Shown here piece by piece: positions 15,793 to 24,985 of a stretch of DNA of 64,000 bases (the stretch's first letter is position 1; each line of letters starts with the position of its first letter). The notes beneath the pieces were generated by a model. That model was not told the origin of the DNA. It made no database searches and saw only the letters and a program-made list of their open reading frames with translations. The DNA is from Roseibium sp. Sym1 (GTDB taxonomy: Bacteria; Pseudomonadota; Alphaproteobacteria; Rhizobiales; Stappiaceae): NCBI RefSeq assembly GCF_027359675.1, contig NZ_CP114786.1, positions 1,054,001-1,118,000 on the forward strand. Direction: 5' to 3'. The translations under genes and the position numbers were made by a program.

Positions 15793-17058
15793 ATGCGTCT
15801 CCCCAAGATTGTCACCACCTTGCAGGACTATTCCCTGCGCCTGTTCTGGGCGGATTTTACCGCCGGGATCACCGTTGCCATGGTGGCGTTGCCACTAAGC
15901 CTGGCGATCGCCATTGCATCGGGTGCCGATCCCGCCACGGGCCTCGTGACGGCCATTGTCGGCGGATTTTTCATTTCGCTCCTCGGCGGCAGCCGCGTCC
16001 AGATCGGCGGGCCGACCGGCGCCTTCATCGTGGTGGTCTACGGCGTCATCGCCGACTACGGTTACGACGGGCTGGTGCTCGCCACCTTCATGGCGGGGCT
16101 GATGCTTCTGGTGGCCGGATATTTCCGGATCGGCAACCTGATCCGTTACGTGCCCGAACCGGTCGTCAACGGTTTCACCATCGGCATCGCCGTCATCATC
16201 GCTTCCAGCCAGATCAAGGACTTTTTCGGCCTGCGGCTCGCCGACGTGCCGGCCGACTTCCTCGACAAGCTTCCCGCCCTGTGGGGTGCCCGGGATACCG
16301 CCACGCTGGCGGCATTTGGCCTCGGGCTTGCCACGCTGCTGCTGATTGTCCTGCTGCGGCGGCTGTTTCCGAAGTTTCCCGGACTGATCATAGCCGTGGG
16401 CGCGGCGTCCCTGACCGTTGTCCTGTTGCAGCTGCCCGTGGAGACCATCTCTTCACGCTTCGGCGCATTGCCGAACAGTCTGCCCGTGCCGTCCCTGCCC
16501 GAGATTTCTGTCGACCGGGTCGTCGAACTGTTTCCCTCCGCCCTGGTGATCGCCTTCCTGGCCGGGGTCGAATCCCTGCTGTCGGCCATGGTTGCCGACC
16601 GGATCATCGAGGGAAAACACCGGCCGAATGCCGAGATGCTCGCCCAGGGCACGGCCAACCTCGCCTCCTCGCTGTTCGGCGGCCTGCCGGCAACCGGTGC
16701 CATCGCCCGCACGGCCACCAATATCCGCGCCGGCGGCAAGACGCCGGTCGCCGGGCTGGTCCATGCCGTCACGATCCTGCTGGTGATGCTGGTGGCGGCC
16801 CCGCTGGCCGGATATCTGGCGCTGCCGGCAATGGCGGCGCTGCTGATGCTGACGGCCTGGGCCATGAGCGAGCCGCACAAGTGGAAAGGCTACCTGGCCA
16901 CATCGATTTCAGACCGGCTGCTGCTCGCAACAACGCTCATCCTGACCGTGCTGGTCGACCTGACGGTAGCCATCGGTGTCGGCGTTGCCATCGGCCTTGC
17001 GCTGCGCCTGCGCGACCGCGGCAAACCGCCCGAAGACTGGTCGATGCCCGAACGCTGA
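15793..17058 (+). CDS. SulP family inorganic anion transporter lacking a STAS domain
   Basis: 421 residues of integral membrane protein. It begins MRLPKIVTTLQDYSLRLFWA, then the signature DFTAGITVAMVALPLSLAIA (the SulP binding-site entrance) and GGSRVQIGGPTGAF. The later block LFGGLPATGAIARTATNIRA is also family-typical. Full-length SulP proteins add a cytoplasmic STAS domain of about 100 residues; here the frame stops right after the last helix (RLRDRGKPPEDWSMPER), with no STAS remnant downstream. It could carry bicarbonate, sulfate or another anion. Converges with yejF, 32 bp away. Confidence 0.92.
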   Translation: MRLPKIVTTLQDYSLRLFWADFTAGITVAMVALPLSLAIAIASGADPATGLVTAIVGGFFISLLGGSRVQIGGPTGAFIVVVYGVIADYGYDGLVLATFMAGLMLLVAGYFRIGNLIRYVPEPVVNGFTIGIAVIIASSQIKDFFGLRLADVPADFLDKLPALWGARDTATLAAFGLGLATLLLIVLLRRLFPKFPGLIIAVGAASLTVVLLQLPVETISSRFGALPNSLPVPSLPEISVDRVVELFPSALVIAFLAGVESLLSAMVADRIIEGKHRPNAEMLAQGTANLASSLFGGLPATGAIARTATNIRAGGKTPVAGLVHAVTILLVMLVAAPLAGYLALPAMAALLMLTAWAMSEPHKWKGYLATSISDRLLLATTLILTVLVDLTVAIGVGVAIGLALRLRDRGKPPEDWSMPER

Positions 17059-17090
17059 ATCCGAACGCTGAAACGCTCCGCGCAGCGACG

Positions 17091-18722
17091 TCAGACGTTC
17101 ACCACGCCCTCCGGCGCCGTCTCGAGCCGGAAAGCCGCTGCCATCAGGGCTTTGGTGTAATCGGTCTGCGGCGCATCGAAGATCTGCTCCGCCGGGCCCT
17201 GTTCCACCACCTTGCCCTGGCGCATGACAATGACTTCGTTTGCGAGCGCCCGCACCACCTTCAGATCGTGAGAGATGAACAGATAGGCGAGGCCATGGGC
17301 CTTCTGCAGCTCGCGCAGGAGGTCGACCACCTGGGCCTGGACGCTCATGTCGAGCGCCGATGTGGGCTCGTCCAGCATGACGAATTTCGGCTCCAGAACC
17401 ATGGCGCGGGCGATCGAGATGCGTTGACGCTGGCCTCCGGAAAACTCGTGCGGATAGCGGTGCCGGGTGGACGCATCAAGGCCAACTTCCTCCAGTGCCT
17501 TGGCGACCTTGCGATCCCGCTCCCCCGCCGAGATCCCCGGGAAATGCACTTGCAGTCCTTCACCGACGATGTCGGCCACCGACATGCGCGGTGACAAGGC
17601 GCCGTACGGGTCCTGGAAAACGATCTGCATGTCCCGCCGCAGCGGACGCATCTCCTTCCAGGAATTCTCCTGGATTTCCGAGCCGTTGAAGGCGATCCGC
17701 CCGGTTGAGGAGATCATGCGCAGTATGGCGAGGCCAAGGGTTGTCTTGCCCGAACCGCTCTCCCCGACGATGCCGAGCGTCTGGCCTTCCCGGACTTCAA
17801 CGTCGATCCCGTCGACCGCCTTGATGTGGTCGACGGTCCGGCGCAGCAGGCCCCGCTTGACCGGAAACCAGACCTTCAGATCATCCGCCTGCACCACGAT
17901 CGGCTTCTGCTTGTCGGTCGCCGGCGGGTCCCCCTTTGGTTCGGCCGCCAGAAGATGCCTTGTGTAGCTGTGCTGCGGATTGTCGAAAATCTCCGCGACA
18001 GGCCCGTGCTCGACGATCTTGCCGTCGGTCATCACGCAGACCCGGTCGGCGAACTTGCGCACGATCCCCAGGTCGTGGGTGATGAACAGCATGGCCATGC
18101 CGTGGCTGCGTTGAAGGTCTTTCAACAGGTGCAGGATCTGCGCCTGTACCGTGACATCAAGCGCCGTGGTCGGCTCGTCCGCGATCAGCAGGTCCGGCTC
18201 GTTTGCAAGCGTCATGGCGATCATGACGCGCTGGCGCTGCCCGCCCGAAAGCTGGTGCGGATAGGAATTCAGGCGCTTTTCAGGATCGTGGATACCGACC
18301 TGGTTCAACAGCTCCAGCACCCTGGCGCGGGCCTGGGTCTCGCTCATGCCCCGGTGAATCGTCAGGATTTCGGCGATCTGCTTTTCCACCGTGTGCAACG
18401 GGTTGAGCGAGGTCATCGGTTCCTGGAAAATCATCGAGACGTCGTTGCCGCGCACCTTGCGCATCTCGTTGTCGCTGGCGGTCAGAAGATCCTTGCCGTT
18501 CATCAGGATCCGGCCCGACGGGTGCGAGGCCGCCGGATAGGGCAGGAGTTTGAGGATCGACAGCGCGGAAACCGACTTGCCGGACCCGCTCTCGCCGACA
18601 AGGGCAACGGTCTCGCCCTTGTTGATGTCGAAGGAGATCCGGTCGACGGCCAGCGTCTCGTTGCCGCCCTGGGTGAAGGCAACCGACAGGTCTTCGATGG
18701 AAAGGAGCGTTTCTTTTGTCAT
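17091..18722 (-). CDS. yejF: Peptide ABC transporter, dual ATP-binding protein (YejF-like)
   Basis: 543 residues with two complete ATPase domains in one chain: Walker [11 protein letters not shown] and [10 protein letters not shown], signatures LSGGQRQR and FSGGQRQR, and Walker [13 protein letters not shown] and [12 protein letters not shown]. This duplicated OppDF-like design is typical of YejF. The start at 18722 ([16 protein letters not shown]) follows AGGAG. It ends the yejA-yejA-yejB-yejE-yejF operon. In enteric bacteria YejABEF imports peptides, including microcin C; substrates here are unknown. Confidence 0.95.
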   Translation of the reverse strand: MTKETLLSIEDLSVAFTQGGNETLAVDRISFDINKGETVALVGESGSGKSVSALSILKLLPYPAASHPSGRILMNGKDLLTASDNEMRKVRGNDVSMIFQEPMTSLNPLHTVEKQIAEILTIHRGMSETQARARVLELLNQVGIHDPEKRLNSYPHQLSGGQRQRVMIAMTLANEPDLLIADEPTTALDVTVQAQILHLLKDLQRSHGMAMLFITHDLGIVRKFADRVCVMTDGKIVEHGPVAEIFDNPQHSYTRHLLAAEPKGDPPATDKQKPIVVQADDLKVWFPVKRGLLRRTVDHIKAVDGIDVEVREGQTLGIVGESGSGKTTLGLAILRMISSTGRIAFNGSEIQENSWKEMRPLRRDMQIVFQDPYGALSPRMSVADIVGEGLQVHFPGISAGERDRKVAKALEEVGLDASTRHRYPHEFSGGQRQRISIARAMVLEPKFVMLDEPTSALDMSVQAQVVDLLRELQKAHGLAYLFISHDLKVVRALANEVIVMRQGKVVEQGPAEQIFDAPQTDYTKALMAAAFRLETAPEGVVNV

Positions 18723-18732
18723 TGTCGTCTCC

Positions 18733-19917
18733 TTAGCCGAGGCTCTTGCGCGGATCGAAGGCATCGCGCACGGCCTCGCCGATGAAGATCAGCAGACTGA
18801 GCATCAGCGAGATCACGATGAAGCCGGTGATCCCGAGCCAGGGCGCCTGGAGGTTGTTCTTGCCCTGCGCAAGCAGCTCGCCGAGCGAGGCAGATCCGGG
18901 CGGCAGGCCGAAACCGAGGAAGTCGAGCGCCGTCAGCGTCGAGATCGAGCCGTTCAGGATGAAAGGCATGAAGGTCAGCGTTGCCACCATGGCGTTCGGC
19001 AGCAGATGCCGCCACATGATCACGGGATTGGACACGCCCAGCGCCCGGGCCGCCGAGATATACTCGAAGTTCCGGCCGCGCAGGAACTCCGCCCGGACCA
19101 CGCCGACCAGCGCCACCCAGCTGAAGGCAAGCAGGATCGTGAACAGGGTCCAGAACCCCGGCACCAGGAACGAGGACACGATCAGGATCAGGTAGAGCGT
19201 CGGCACCGCCGTCCAGATTTCGATGAACCTCTGGAACAGGAGGTCGGTCCAGCCGCCATAATAGCCCTGGACCGCGCCTGCGGCGATGCCGATCACGGAC
19301 GACGCCAGTGTCAGGGCCAGTCCGAACAGAACGGAGATCCGGAAGCCGTACAGCAGCCGCGCAAAGACATCGCGGGCCTGGTCGTCGGTCCCGAGCCAGT
19401 TCCAGTTGCCGACGATGCAGCCGGGATCGTTCGCGCCTTCCGGGTATTTCGCGCAGCGTTCTTCCTTGTCCATCGTCCAGGACGGCGGTGCCGGGACCGG
19501 GACAGGCGGGTTCAGATTGCGTGAATCGTAGGAGTACCGTATCGGCGGCCACAGCATCCAGCCGTTCGCGTTGATTTCATCCCGGATGAAGCTGTCCTTG
19601 TAATTGGTCACCGCCAGGAACCCGCCGAACCTGTCTTCCGGGTAATCGACCAGCACCGGAACCAGGAGCTCGCCCTTGTACGACACGAGGATCGGCCGGT
19701 CGTTTGCGATGAATTCAGCGAACAGCGCCAAGGTGAACAGCACCAGGAAGATCCAGAGCGACCAGTGGCCCCGCCGGTTGGCCTTGAAGTTGGCCAGCCG
19801 GCGCCGGTTGATGGGCGACAGCCGCATCTTCTGCGGCGGCGGCGCGGTTTCCTCCGGCAGCGGATTGAGCACGTCGTAGCCGGCGTCTTCCATGTCCTTG
19901 TCGAGGCGGGAATCCAT
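18733..19917 (-). CDS. yejE: Peptide ABC transporter permease (YejE-like)
   Basis: 394 residues. The cytoplasmic N-terminus (RLSPINRRRLANFKANRRGH) precedes the first helix, then a large periplasmic segment, then the permease core with the coupling motif EYISAARALGVSNPVIMWRH (EAA loop). Ends IFIGEAVRDAFDPRKSLG, as in DppC/OppC relatives. It starts 3 bp after yejB and is 10 bp from yejF, so it is tightly cotranscribed. Confidence 0.95.
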   Translation of the reverse strand: MDSRLDKDMEDAGYDVLNPLPEETAPPPQKMRLSPINRRRLANFKANRRGHWSLWIFLVLFTLALFAEFIANDRPILVSYKGELLVPVLVDYPEDRFGGFLAVTNYKDSFIRDEINANGWMLWPPIRYSYDSRNLNPPVPVPAPPSWTMDKEERCAKYPEGANDPGCIVGNWNWLGTDDQARDVFARLLYGFRISVLFGLALTLASSVIGIAAGAVQGYYGGWTDLLFQRFIEIWTAVPTLYLILIVSSFLVPGFWTLFTILLAFSWVALVGVVRAEFLRGRNFEYISAARALGVSNPVIMWRHLLPNAMVATLTFMPFILNGSISTLTALDFLGFGLPPGSASLGELLAQGKNNLQAPWLGITGFIVISLMLSLLIFIGEAVRDAFDPRKSLG

Positions 19918-19920
19918 GTG

Positions 19921-21045
19921 TCAGACCTCCCGGCTTTCGAAATCGATCCGGGGATCGATCCAGGTATAGGTGAGGTCGGAGATGAGACTCACCAGAAGCC
20001 CCATCAGGCCGAATATGTAGACGGTCGCGAAGACGACGGCGTAATCCCGGTTGATCACCGATTCGAAACCGAGCAGGCCAAGTCCGTCGAGCGAGAAAAT
20101 CGTCTCGATCAGGAGCGCCCCGGCGAAGAAGGAGGAGATGAAGGCGCCCGGGAAGCCCGCGACAACGATGAGCATCGCATTGCGGAACACATGGCCGTAG
20201 AGAACCTGGCGCTCGCCGAGCCCCTTTGCCCTGGCCGTGGTCACGTATTGCTTGCGGATCTCGTCAAGGAACGAGTTCTTGGTCAGCAGCGTCGTGGTTG
20301 CAAAGGCGGACAGGGCCATGGCGGTCAGCGGCAGGGCGAGGTGCCAGAAGTAATCCAGGATCCGCGCTGGCCAGGACAGTTCCTCCCAATTGTCCGAGAC
20401 CAGGCCGCGCAGCGGGAAAATGTCCCAGAAGGATCCGCCCGCGAACAGCACGATCAGCAACACGGCGAACAGGAAACCGGGGATGGCATAGGCCACCACG
20501 ATGATCCCCGAAGTCCAGATATCGAACCTCGAGCCGTCCGAGACCGCCTTGCGAATTCCAAGCGGGATCGAAACAGCGTAGGAGATCAGGGTCATCCAGA
20601 GGCCGAGCGAGACTGAAACCGGCAGTTTTTCCTTGATCAGCTCCCAGATCTTGATGTCCCGGAAATAGCTTTCACCGAAGTCGAAACGGGCATAGTCGCC
20701 CAGCATCTTCAAAAAGCGCTCCAGAGGCGGTTTGTCGAACCCGAACTGGGCCTCGAGCTGCTTGATGAATTCGGGATCCAGGCCCTGGGCGCCGCGATAC
20801 TTGGACGTGACGCTGTCTCCGGACGCAGACCCGCTGCCGCCGGAGGCATCATTGCCAGCGCCGAGCATGTCACCGCCGCCGCCGCTTATCCGCGAGGTTG
20901 CCGAGACATCCGTGCCCTGGAGCTGGGCGATGACCCTTTCCACCGGACCGCCCGGCGCGAACTGGACGATCAGGAAGTTGATTGCCATGATCCCGACCAG
21001 CGTCGGTATCATCAAAAGCAAGCGGCGAAGGATATAGGCGCCCAT
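19921..21045 (-). CDS. yejB: Peptide ABC transporter permease (YejB-like)
   Basis: 374 residues. N-terminal MGAYILRRLLLMIPTLVGIM matches the DppB/OppB/YejB first helix. A Gly/Ser-rich insertion (about residues 50-80) after the first helix is a feature of YejB. The coupling loop QYVTTARAKGLGERQVLYGH is intact, and the protein ends TYTWIDPRIDFESREV. Second transmembrane component of the importer. Confidence 0.95.
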   Translation of the reverse strand: MGAYILRRLLLMIPTLVGIMAINFLIVQFAPGGPVERVIAQLQGTDVSATSRISGGGGDMLGAGNDASGGSGSASGDSVTSKYRGAQGLDPEFIKQLEAQFGFDKPPLERFLKMLGDYARFDFGESYFRDIKIWELIKEKLPVSVSLGLWMTLISYAVSIPLGIRKAVSDGSRFDIWTSGIIVVAYAIPGFLFAVLLIVLFAGGSFWDIFPLRGLVSDNWEELSWPARILDYFWHLALPLTAMALSAFATTTLLTKNSFLDEIRKQYVTTARAKGLGERQVLYGHVFRNAMLIVVAGFPGAFISSFFAGALLIETIFSLDGLGLLGFESVINRDYAVVFATVYIFGLMGLLVSLISDLTYTWIDPRIDFESREV

Positions 21046-21111
21046 GGAGTGTGTGCATTCCCTTTTTGGTCTGGCCTTCTGAAACGGGCCGAAGGTGTCG
21101 CTGTTAGAAGA

Positions 21112-22998
21112 TTATCCGGCTTTGCCGAGTTTTTCCGCCTTTTCGGCGTCTATCCACCAGAGTTCTTCCACCGGGAAGAAATAACGCGGCGTTTCCTCCG
21201 GGTATCCATAGACATCCCACATGGCGACAGTGTGGATGTTCTTGTGCCATTGGGGAATCCAGTAATGGCCGGCCCTCAGAACCCGGTCGAGCGCGCGCGC
21301 GGCCGTGTTCATTTCCTCGCGGCTTTGCGCGGCGACCGCCTTGTCGAGCAGGGCATCGACAACAGGATCGGCGATCCCCGCCACATTGTAGGTGCCCGGC
21401 GTCGCGGCCGCCTTTGATCCCCAGATATCGCGAATGCTGTCCGACAGCGTCGTCGACAGGCTGAACCTGCGGCTGGCGATATCGAAATCATAGTCATTGA
21501 GCCGCGACTGGTATTGCGCGGGATCGACGATGCGCAGGTTTGCCCGGATACCAAGCTTTTCCAGGTTCTGGATGAACGGATTGACGATCCGCTCGAAGGC
21601 CTTGGTGTTGTTCAGGAACTCGATCGTGAACGGCTTGCCGTCAGGGCCGATGAGATCGGATCCCTGGCGCTCAAAGCCGGCCTCGGCCAGCAGATCGCTC
21701 GCCTTGCGCAGCAGGTTGCGGTCGAAACCGGACCCGTCGCTGACCGGTGGCACGACCGCCTCCCCGAAGACCGCTTCGGGCAACCGGTCGCGGTAGGGCT
21801 CCAATAGCGCGAGCTCTTCGGGGGAAGGTGTGCCTTCGGCCTTCATCGCCGAGTTTTCAAAGAAGGACTGGGTCCGCTGATACAGTCCGTAGAAGAGGTT
21901 CTTGTTGGACCATTCGAAATCGAAGGCAAACCCGAGTGCCTCGCGCACCCTAGGGTCCTTGAACTTCTCCAGGCGCGTGTTGATGAACCAGCCCTGCGCC
22001 CCGGCAATCTGGCCATCTGGGAATTCCCGCCGCACGACCTGACCGTCTTCGAAGGCTGGGAAATTGTATTCCGTCGCCCAGTTCTTCGACGAGAATTCCT
22101 CCCGGTAATACACGTTGCCCTTCTTGAAGGACTCGAAGGCCACTTGCCGTTCGCGGAAGAACTCGGTCCTGATCGTGGCGAAGTTGAACTGTCCCCTGGC
22201 GACGGGAAGGTCCCTCGCCCAGTATTTCTCGACCCGGTGGTACTCCACATAACGGCCGATCGCGTGTTTGCCGACCTTGTATGGTCCGGAGGACAGCGGC
22301 GGGGTCAGTGTCGACTGCTTGAAATCGTAGGCAGTGTAATAGCGCTTGGAGAAAATCGGATAGTCGGCGGCAACGGTCAGCGGAAAATTGCGCGCCTGGT
22401 TGCCGTCAAAATGCAGCGCGACCCTGTACTCGCCCAGAACCACGGCATCCTTGAGCACGGCCAGGGGCTGGCTCAGCATCGGATGACCGTCCGCCTTGAC
22501 CAGCATGATCGAATAGGCGACATCCTCGGCCGTCAGCTTGGAGCCGTCATGAAACCTGGCTTCCGGGCGCAGGTTGAATGTGAAGACATTGCCGTCTTCC
22601 GACACTTCGACCGTTTCGGCGACCAGGCCGTAGACCGCATCGGGCTCGTCCCAGGCGCGCACCATCAGCGTGTCGAAGCAAAGCTCCATGCGCGGCGGCG
22701 CGTCTCCCTTCAGGACGAAGGAATTGAAGGTGTTGTAGGTCTGGACATTCTGGTTGAAGTACCAGTAGGGCGCCTGAAACGAAAAGGTGCCTCCCCTGGG
22801 GGCATCGGGATTGACGTAATCGAAATGGGCGAAATCGGCAGGGTATTTCAGGTCGCCGAAGACCGACAGGCCGTGGCGGGCGTCCGGCGCCTCCTGGGCC
22901 CGTACCGGCACCGGCGACCAGGGAACCGACGCGGCGAGCGCGGCCGCGCCGCCCAGGTGCAGAACCTGCCGGCGCGAGGGAGTGAGGCGATCATTCAT
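21112..22998 (-). CDS. yejA: Peptide ABC transporter substrate-binding protein, Tat-type signal (YejA-like, copy 1)
   Basis: 628 residues, SBP family 5. The N-terminus TPSRRQVLHLGGAAALAASV has the twin-arginine S-R-R-x-V-L pattern, suggesting export folded through Tat, with a cleavage site near VRAQ. The mature part begins GLSVFGDLKYPADFAHFDYV; the PRGGT block, LTAEDVAYSI and the C-terminal WIPQWHKN region are family-typical. Its ATG overlaps the stop of the upstream paralog by 4 bp, showing translational coupling, and it is 66 bp from yejB. Confidence 0.93.
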   Translation of the reverse strand: MNDRLTPSRRQVLHLGGAAALAASVPWSPVPVRAQEAPDARHGLSVFGDLKYPADFAHFDYVNPDAPRGGTFSFQAPYWYFNQNVQTYNTFNSFVLKGDAPPRMELCFDTLMVRAWDEPDAVYGLVAETVEVSEDGNVFTFNLRPEARFHDGSKLTAEDVAYSIMLVKADGHPMLSQPLAVLKDAVVLGEYRVALHFDGNQARNFPLTVAADYPIFSKRYYTAYDFKQSTLTPPLSSGPYKVGKHAIGRYVEYHRVEKYWARDLPVARGQFNFATIRTEFFRERQVAFESFKKGNVYYREEFSSKNWATEYNFPAFEDGQVVRREFPDGQIAGAQGWFINTRLEKFKDPRVREALGFAFDFEWSNKNLFYGLYQRTQSFFENSAMKAEGTPSPEELALLEPYRDRLPEAVFGEAVVPPVSDGSGFDRNLLRKASDLLAEAGFERQGSDLIGPDGKPFTIEFLNNTKAFERIVNPFIQNLEKLGIRANLRIVDPAQYQSRLNDYDFDIASRRFSLSTTLSDSIRDIWGSKAAATPGTYNVAGIADPVVDALLDKAVAAQSREEMNTAARALDRVLRAGHYWIPQWHKNIHTVAMWDVYGYPEETPRYFFPVEELWWIDAEKAEKLGKAG

Positions 22999-24875
22999 TT
23001 CAGGGCCTCCGTCTTCGCGGCAAGCGCCTCGTCATACCACCAGATCGTCGGAAAGCCGGTGCTGTATTCCGGCATGCTCTCGGGATGAGCGAACCGGTTC
23101 CAGCGCGCCGTGCGGGTTTCATCGACGTAGAACTGGGGCACGACGTAATGGTTCCAGAGCAAGACCCGGTCAAGCGCGCGGGTGGCGGCCACCAGCGTTT
23201 CCCTGTCTTGTGCAAAGATCACCTTGTCGATCAGCTTGTCGACGGCGGGGTTCCTGATGCCGGCATAATTGGCGGAGCTGTCGTTGTCGGCAGCCTCGGA
23301 GCCCCAGTATTCACGCTGTTCGTTGCCAGGTGACAGCGACTGTCCGATTGCCAGGACGGTCGTGTCGAAATCCCGCCCGCGGATCCGGTTGATGAATTGC
23401 GATGTGTCGACCAGACGCAGGATCGGCTTGATGCCGATCGCTTCCAGGTTCTTGGAATAGGGCAACAGGGACCGCTCGCTGGCCTTGTCCCTGTAAAGGA
23501 ACTCGATGGAAAGCTGCTCGCCGGTCGCCGGATCGATCATCTTGCGGTCCTTGAGCTCGTAACCCGCTTCCCGCAACAACTTGACCGCCTCGCGCAGATT
23601 GGCGCGCACTTTGTCGGGCGACCCTCCGACCGGATTGGTGTATTCCTCGGTGAAGACCTCCGGCGGCACCAGGTCGCGCACCTCTTCCAGGATCTCCAGC
23701 TCCTTGCCCTCCGGAAGACCCGAAGACGCCAGCTCCGTTCCGGCGAAATAGGAATTCACCCGCTTCAACAGATTGGCGGAGACGATCTCGTTCGTGGTTT
23801 CGAAATCATAGGCAAAGTTGAGAGCCCGGCGGACCCGGGGATCCTGAAACTTTTCCCGGCGCAGGTTCAAGAAGAACCCCTGCATGACGCCCCGCGACTT
23901 GTCCGGAAAGATCTCCTTGACCACGCGCCCGTCCTTGACGGCCGGAAAATCGTAGCGCTTGGCCCACTGGCTGGAGCTGCGCTCGACATGATAGTCATAC
24001 TGGTCGCCCTTGAACGCCTCGAACTGCACGGAGTCGTCCAGGAACGAGATATAGCGGATCTCGCCGAAATTGTTGGCGCCGACCCGGATCGGCAGATCCT
24101 CGCCCCAATAGTCATCGACCCGTTCGAGGATGACCTGACGGCTCGGGGAAAAATCCTTGATCCGGTACGGGCCCGACCCCAGGGGCGGTTCGAGCGTCGA
24201 GCGTGAGATGTCACGGGCCTCGCCCTTGTCGTCGGTTCCCTCCCACCAGTGCTTCGGCAGGATCGTCAGCTGACCCATGATCTTGGGCAGTTCCCGGTTG
24301 CCGCTCACATCGAAGGAGAACCGGATCGTGCGCTCGTCGACTATCTCGGTCTTTTCGACGTTCTGGTAGTAGAACTTGCGCTGGGGGTCCAGCTCGATCG
24401 CCTTCTTAAACGACCAGACAACGTCTTCGGCGGTGACCGGCTCGCCGTCATGCCAGCGCGCGTCGGGGTTCAGCCGGTACTCCACCCAGGAATAGTCATC
24501 CGGAAAGCGGACGGCTTCGGCAAGGACCCCGTATTGGGCGCTGATGTCCTCTTCGTCGAGGGACGGTTCCATCAGGCTTTCGTAGATCAGGGCGACACCC
24601 GGTGCGAGGTTGCCCTTCTGAGCGAGAATATTGAACGTGTCGAAACTGCCGCTTGCGGCCAGCCGCACGGTGCCGCCTTTGGGGGCCTCAGGATTGACGT
24701 AGTCGAAATGCTCGACATCGGCAGCGTATTTCGGTGTTCCGTTAAGCGCCGATCCATGTTGCCACTCGGGCTCCTGGGCCTGCACCGCGCCGTTCCCGAG
24801 TCCCGAGACCGAAACGGCGCCAGCCAGCGCGAGACCTGCTGCAGCCTGTTTGAAAAATCGCCACGTGAACACCAT
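22995..24875 (-). CDS. yejA: Peptide ABC transporter substrate-binding protein, Sec-type signal (YejA-like, copy 2)
   Basis: 626 residues and the first gene of the operon. The signal peptide MVFTWRFFKQAAAGLALAGA has no twin arginine; cleavage is likely at AVQA-QEP. The mature part is clearly homologous to copy 1: YAADVEHFDYVNPEAPKGGT, VTAEDVVWSFKKAIELDP, LEPPLGSGPYRIKDF and YVVPQFYVDETR. Two binding proteins with one YejBEF membrane complex would broaden the peptides taken up. The 110 bp upstream should hold the operon promoter. Confidence 0.93.
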   Translation of the reverse strand: MVFTWRFFKQAAAGLALAGAVSVSGLGNGAVQAQEPEWQHGSALNGTPKYAADVEHFDYVNPEAPKGGTVRLAASGSFDTFNILAQKGNLAPGVALIYESLMEPSLDEEDISAQYGVLAEAVRFPDDYSWVEYRLNPDARWHDGEPVTAEDVVWSFKKAIELDPQRKFYYQNVEKTEIVDERTIRFSFDVSGNRELPKIMGQLTILPKHWWEGTDDKGEARDISRSTLEPPLGSGPYRIKDFSPSRQVILERVDDYWGEDLPIRVGANNFGEIRYISFLDDSVQFEAFKGDQYDYHVERSSSQWAKRYDFPAVKDGRVVKEIFPDKSRGVMQGFFLNLRREKFQDPRVRRALNFAYDFETTNEIVSANLLKRVNSYFAGTELASSGLPEGKELEILEEVRDLVPPEVFTEEYTNPVGGSPDKVRANLREAVKLLREAGYELKDRKMIDPATGEQLSIEFLYRDKASERSLLPYSKNLEAIGIKPILRLVDTSQFINRIRGRDFDTTVLAIGQSLSPGNEQREYWGSEAADNDSSANYAGIRNPAVDKLIDKVIFAQDRETLVAATRALDRVLLWNHYVVPQFYVDETRTARWNRFAHPESMPEYSTGFPTIWWYDEALAAKTEALK

Positions 24876-24985
24876 CGGCTTCTCCGTCCCTTCCGGTACC
24901 TGACACCCAAATCAACGGGTTCATGGATTTAGTGTAGGGACGAGCAGGCCTTGCGTCACCTGCTGGTTGCCGAGATGACAGAAAT

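Noticed and set aside
16281..17594. 437-codon plus-strand frame running from sulP into yejF
   Set aside because: Overlaps one real gene in a different frame and another on the opposite strand; Arg/Pro/Gly-rich shadow translation.
22995..22998. Frameshift joining the two yejA genes
   Set aside because: Both genes are full length with their own signal peptides; the 4-bp overlap is ordinary translational coupling.
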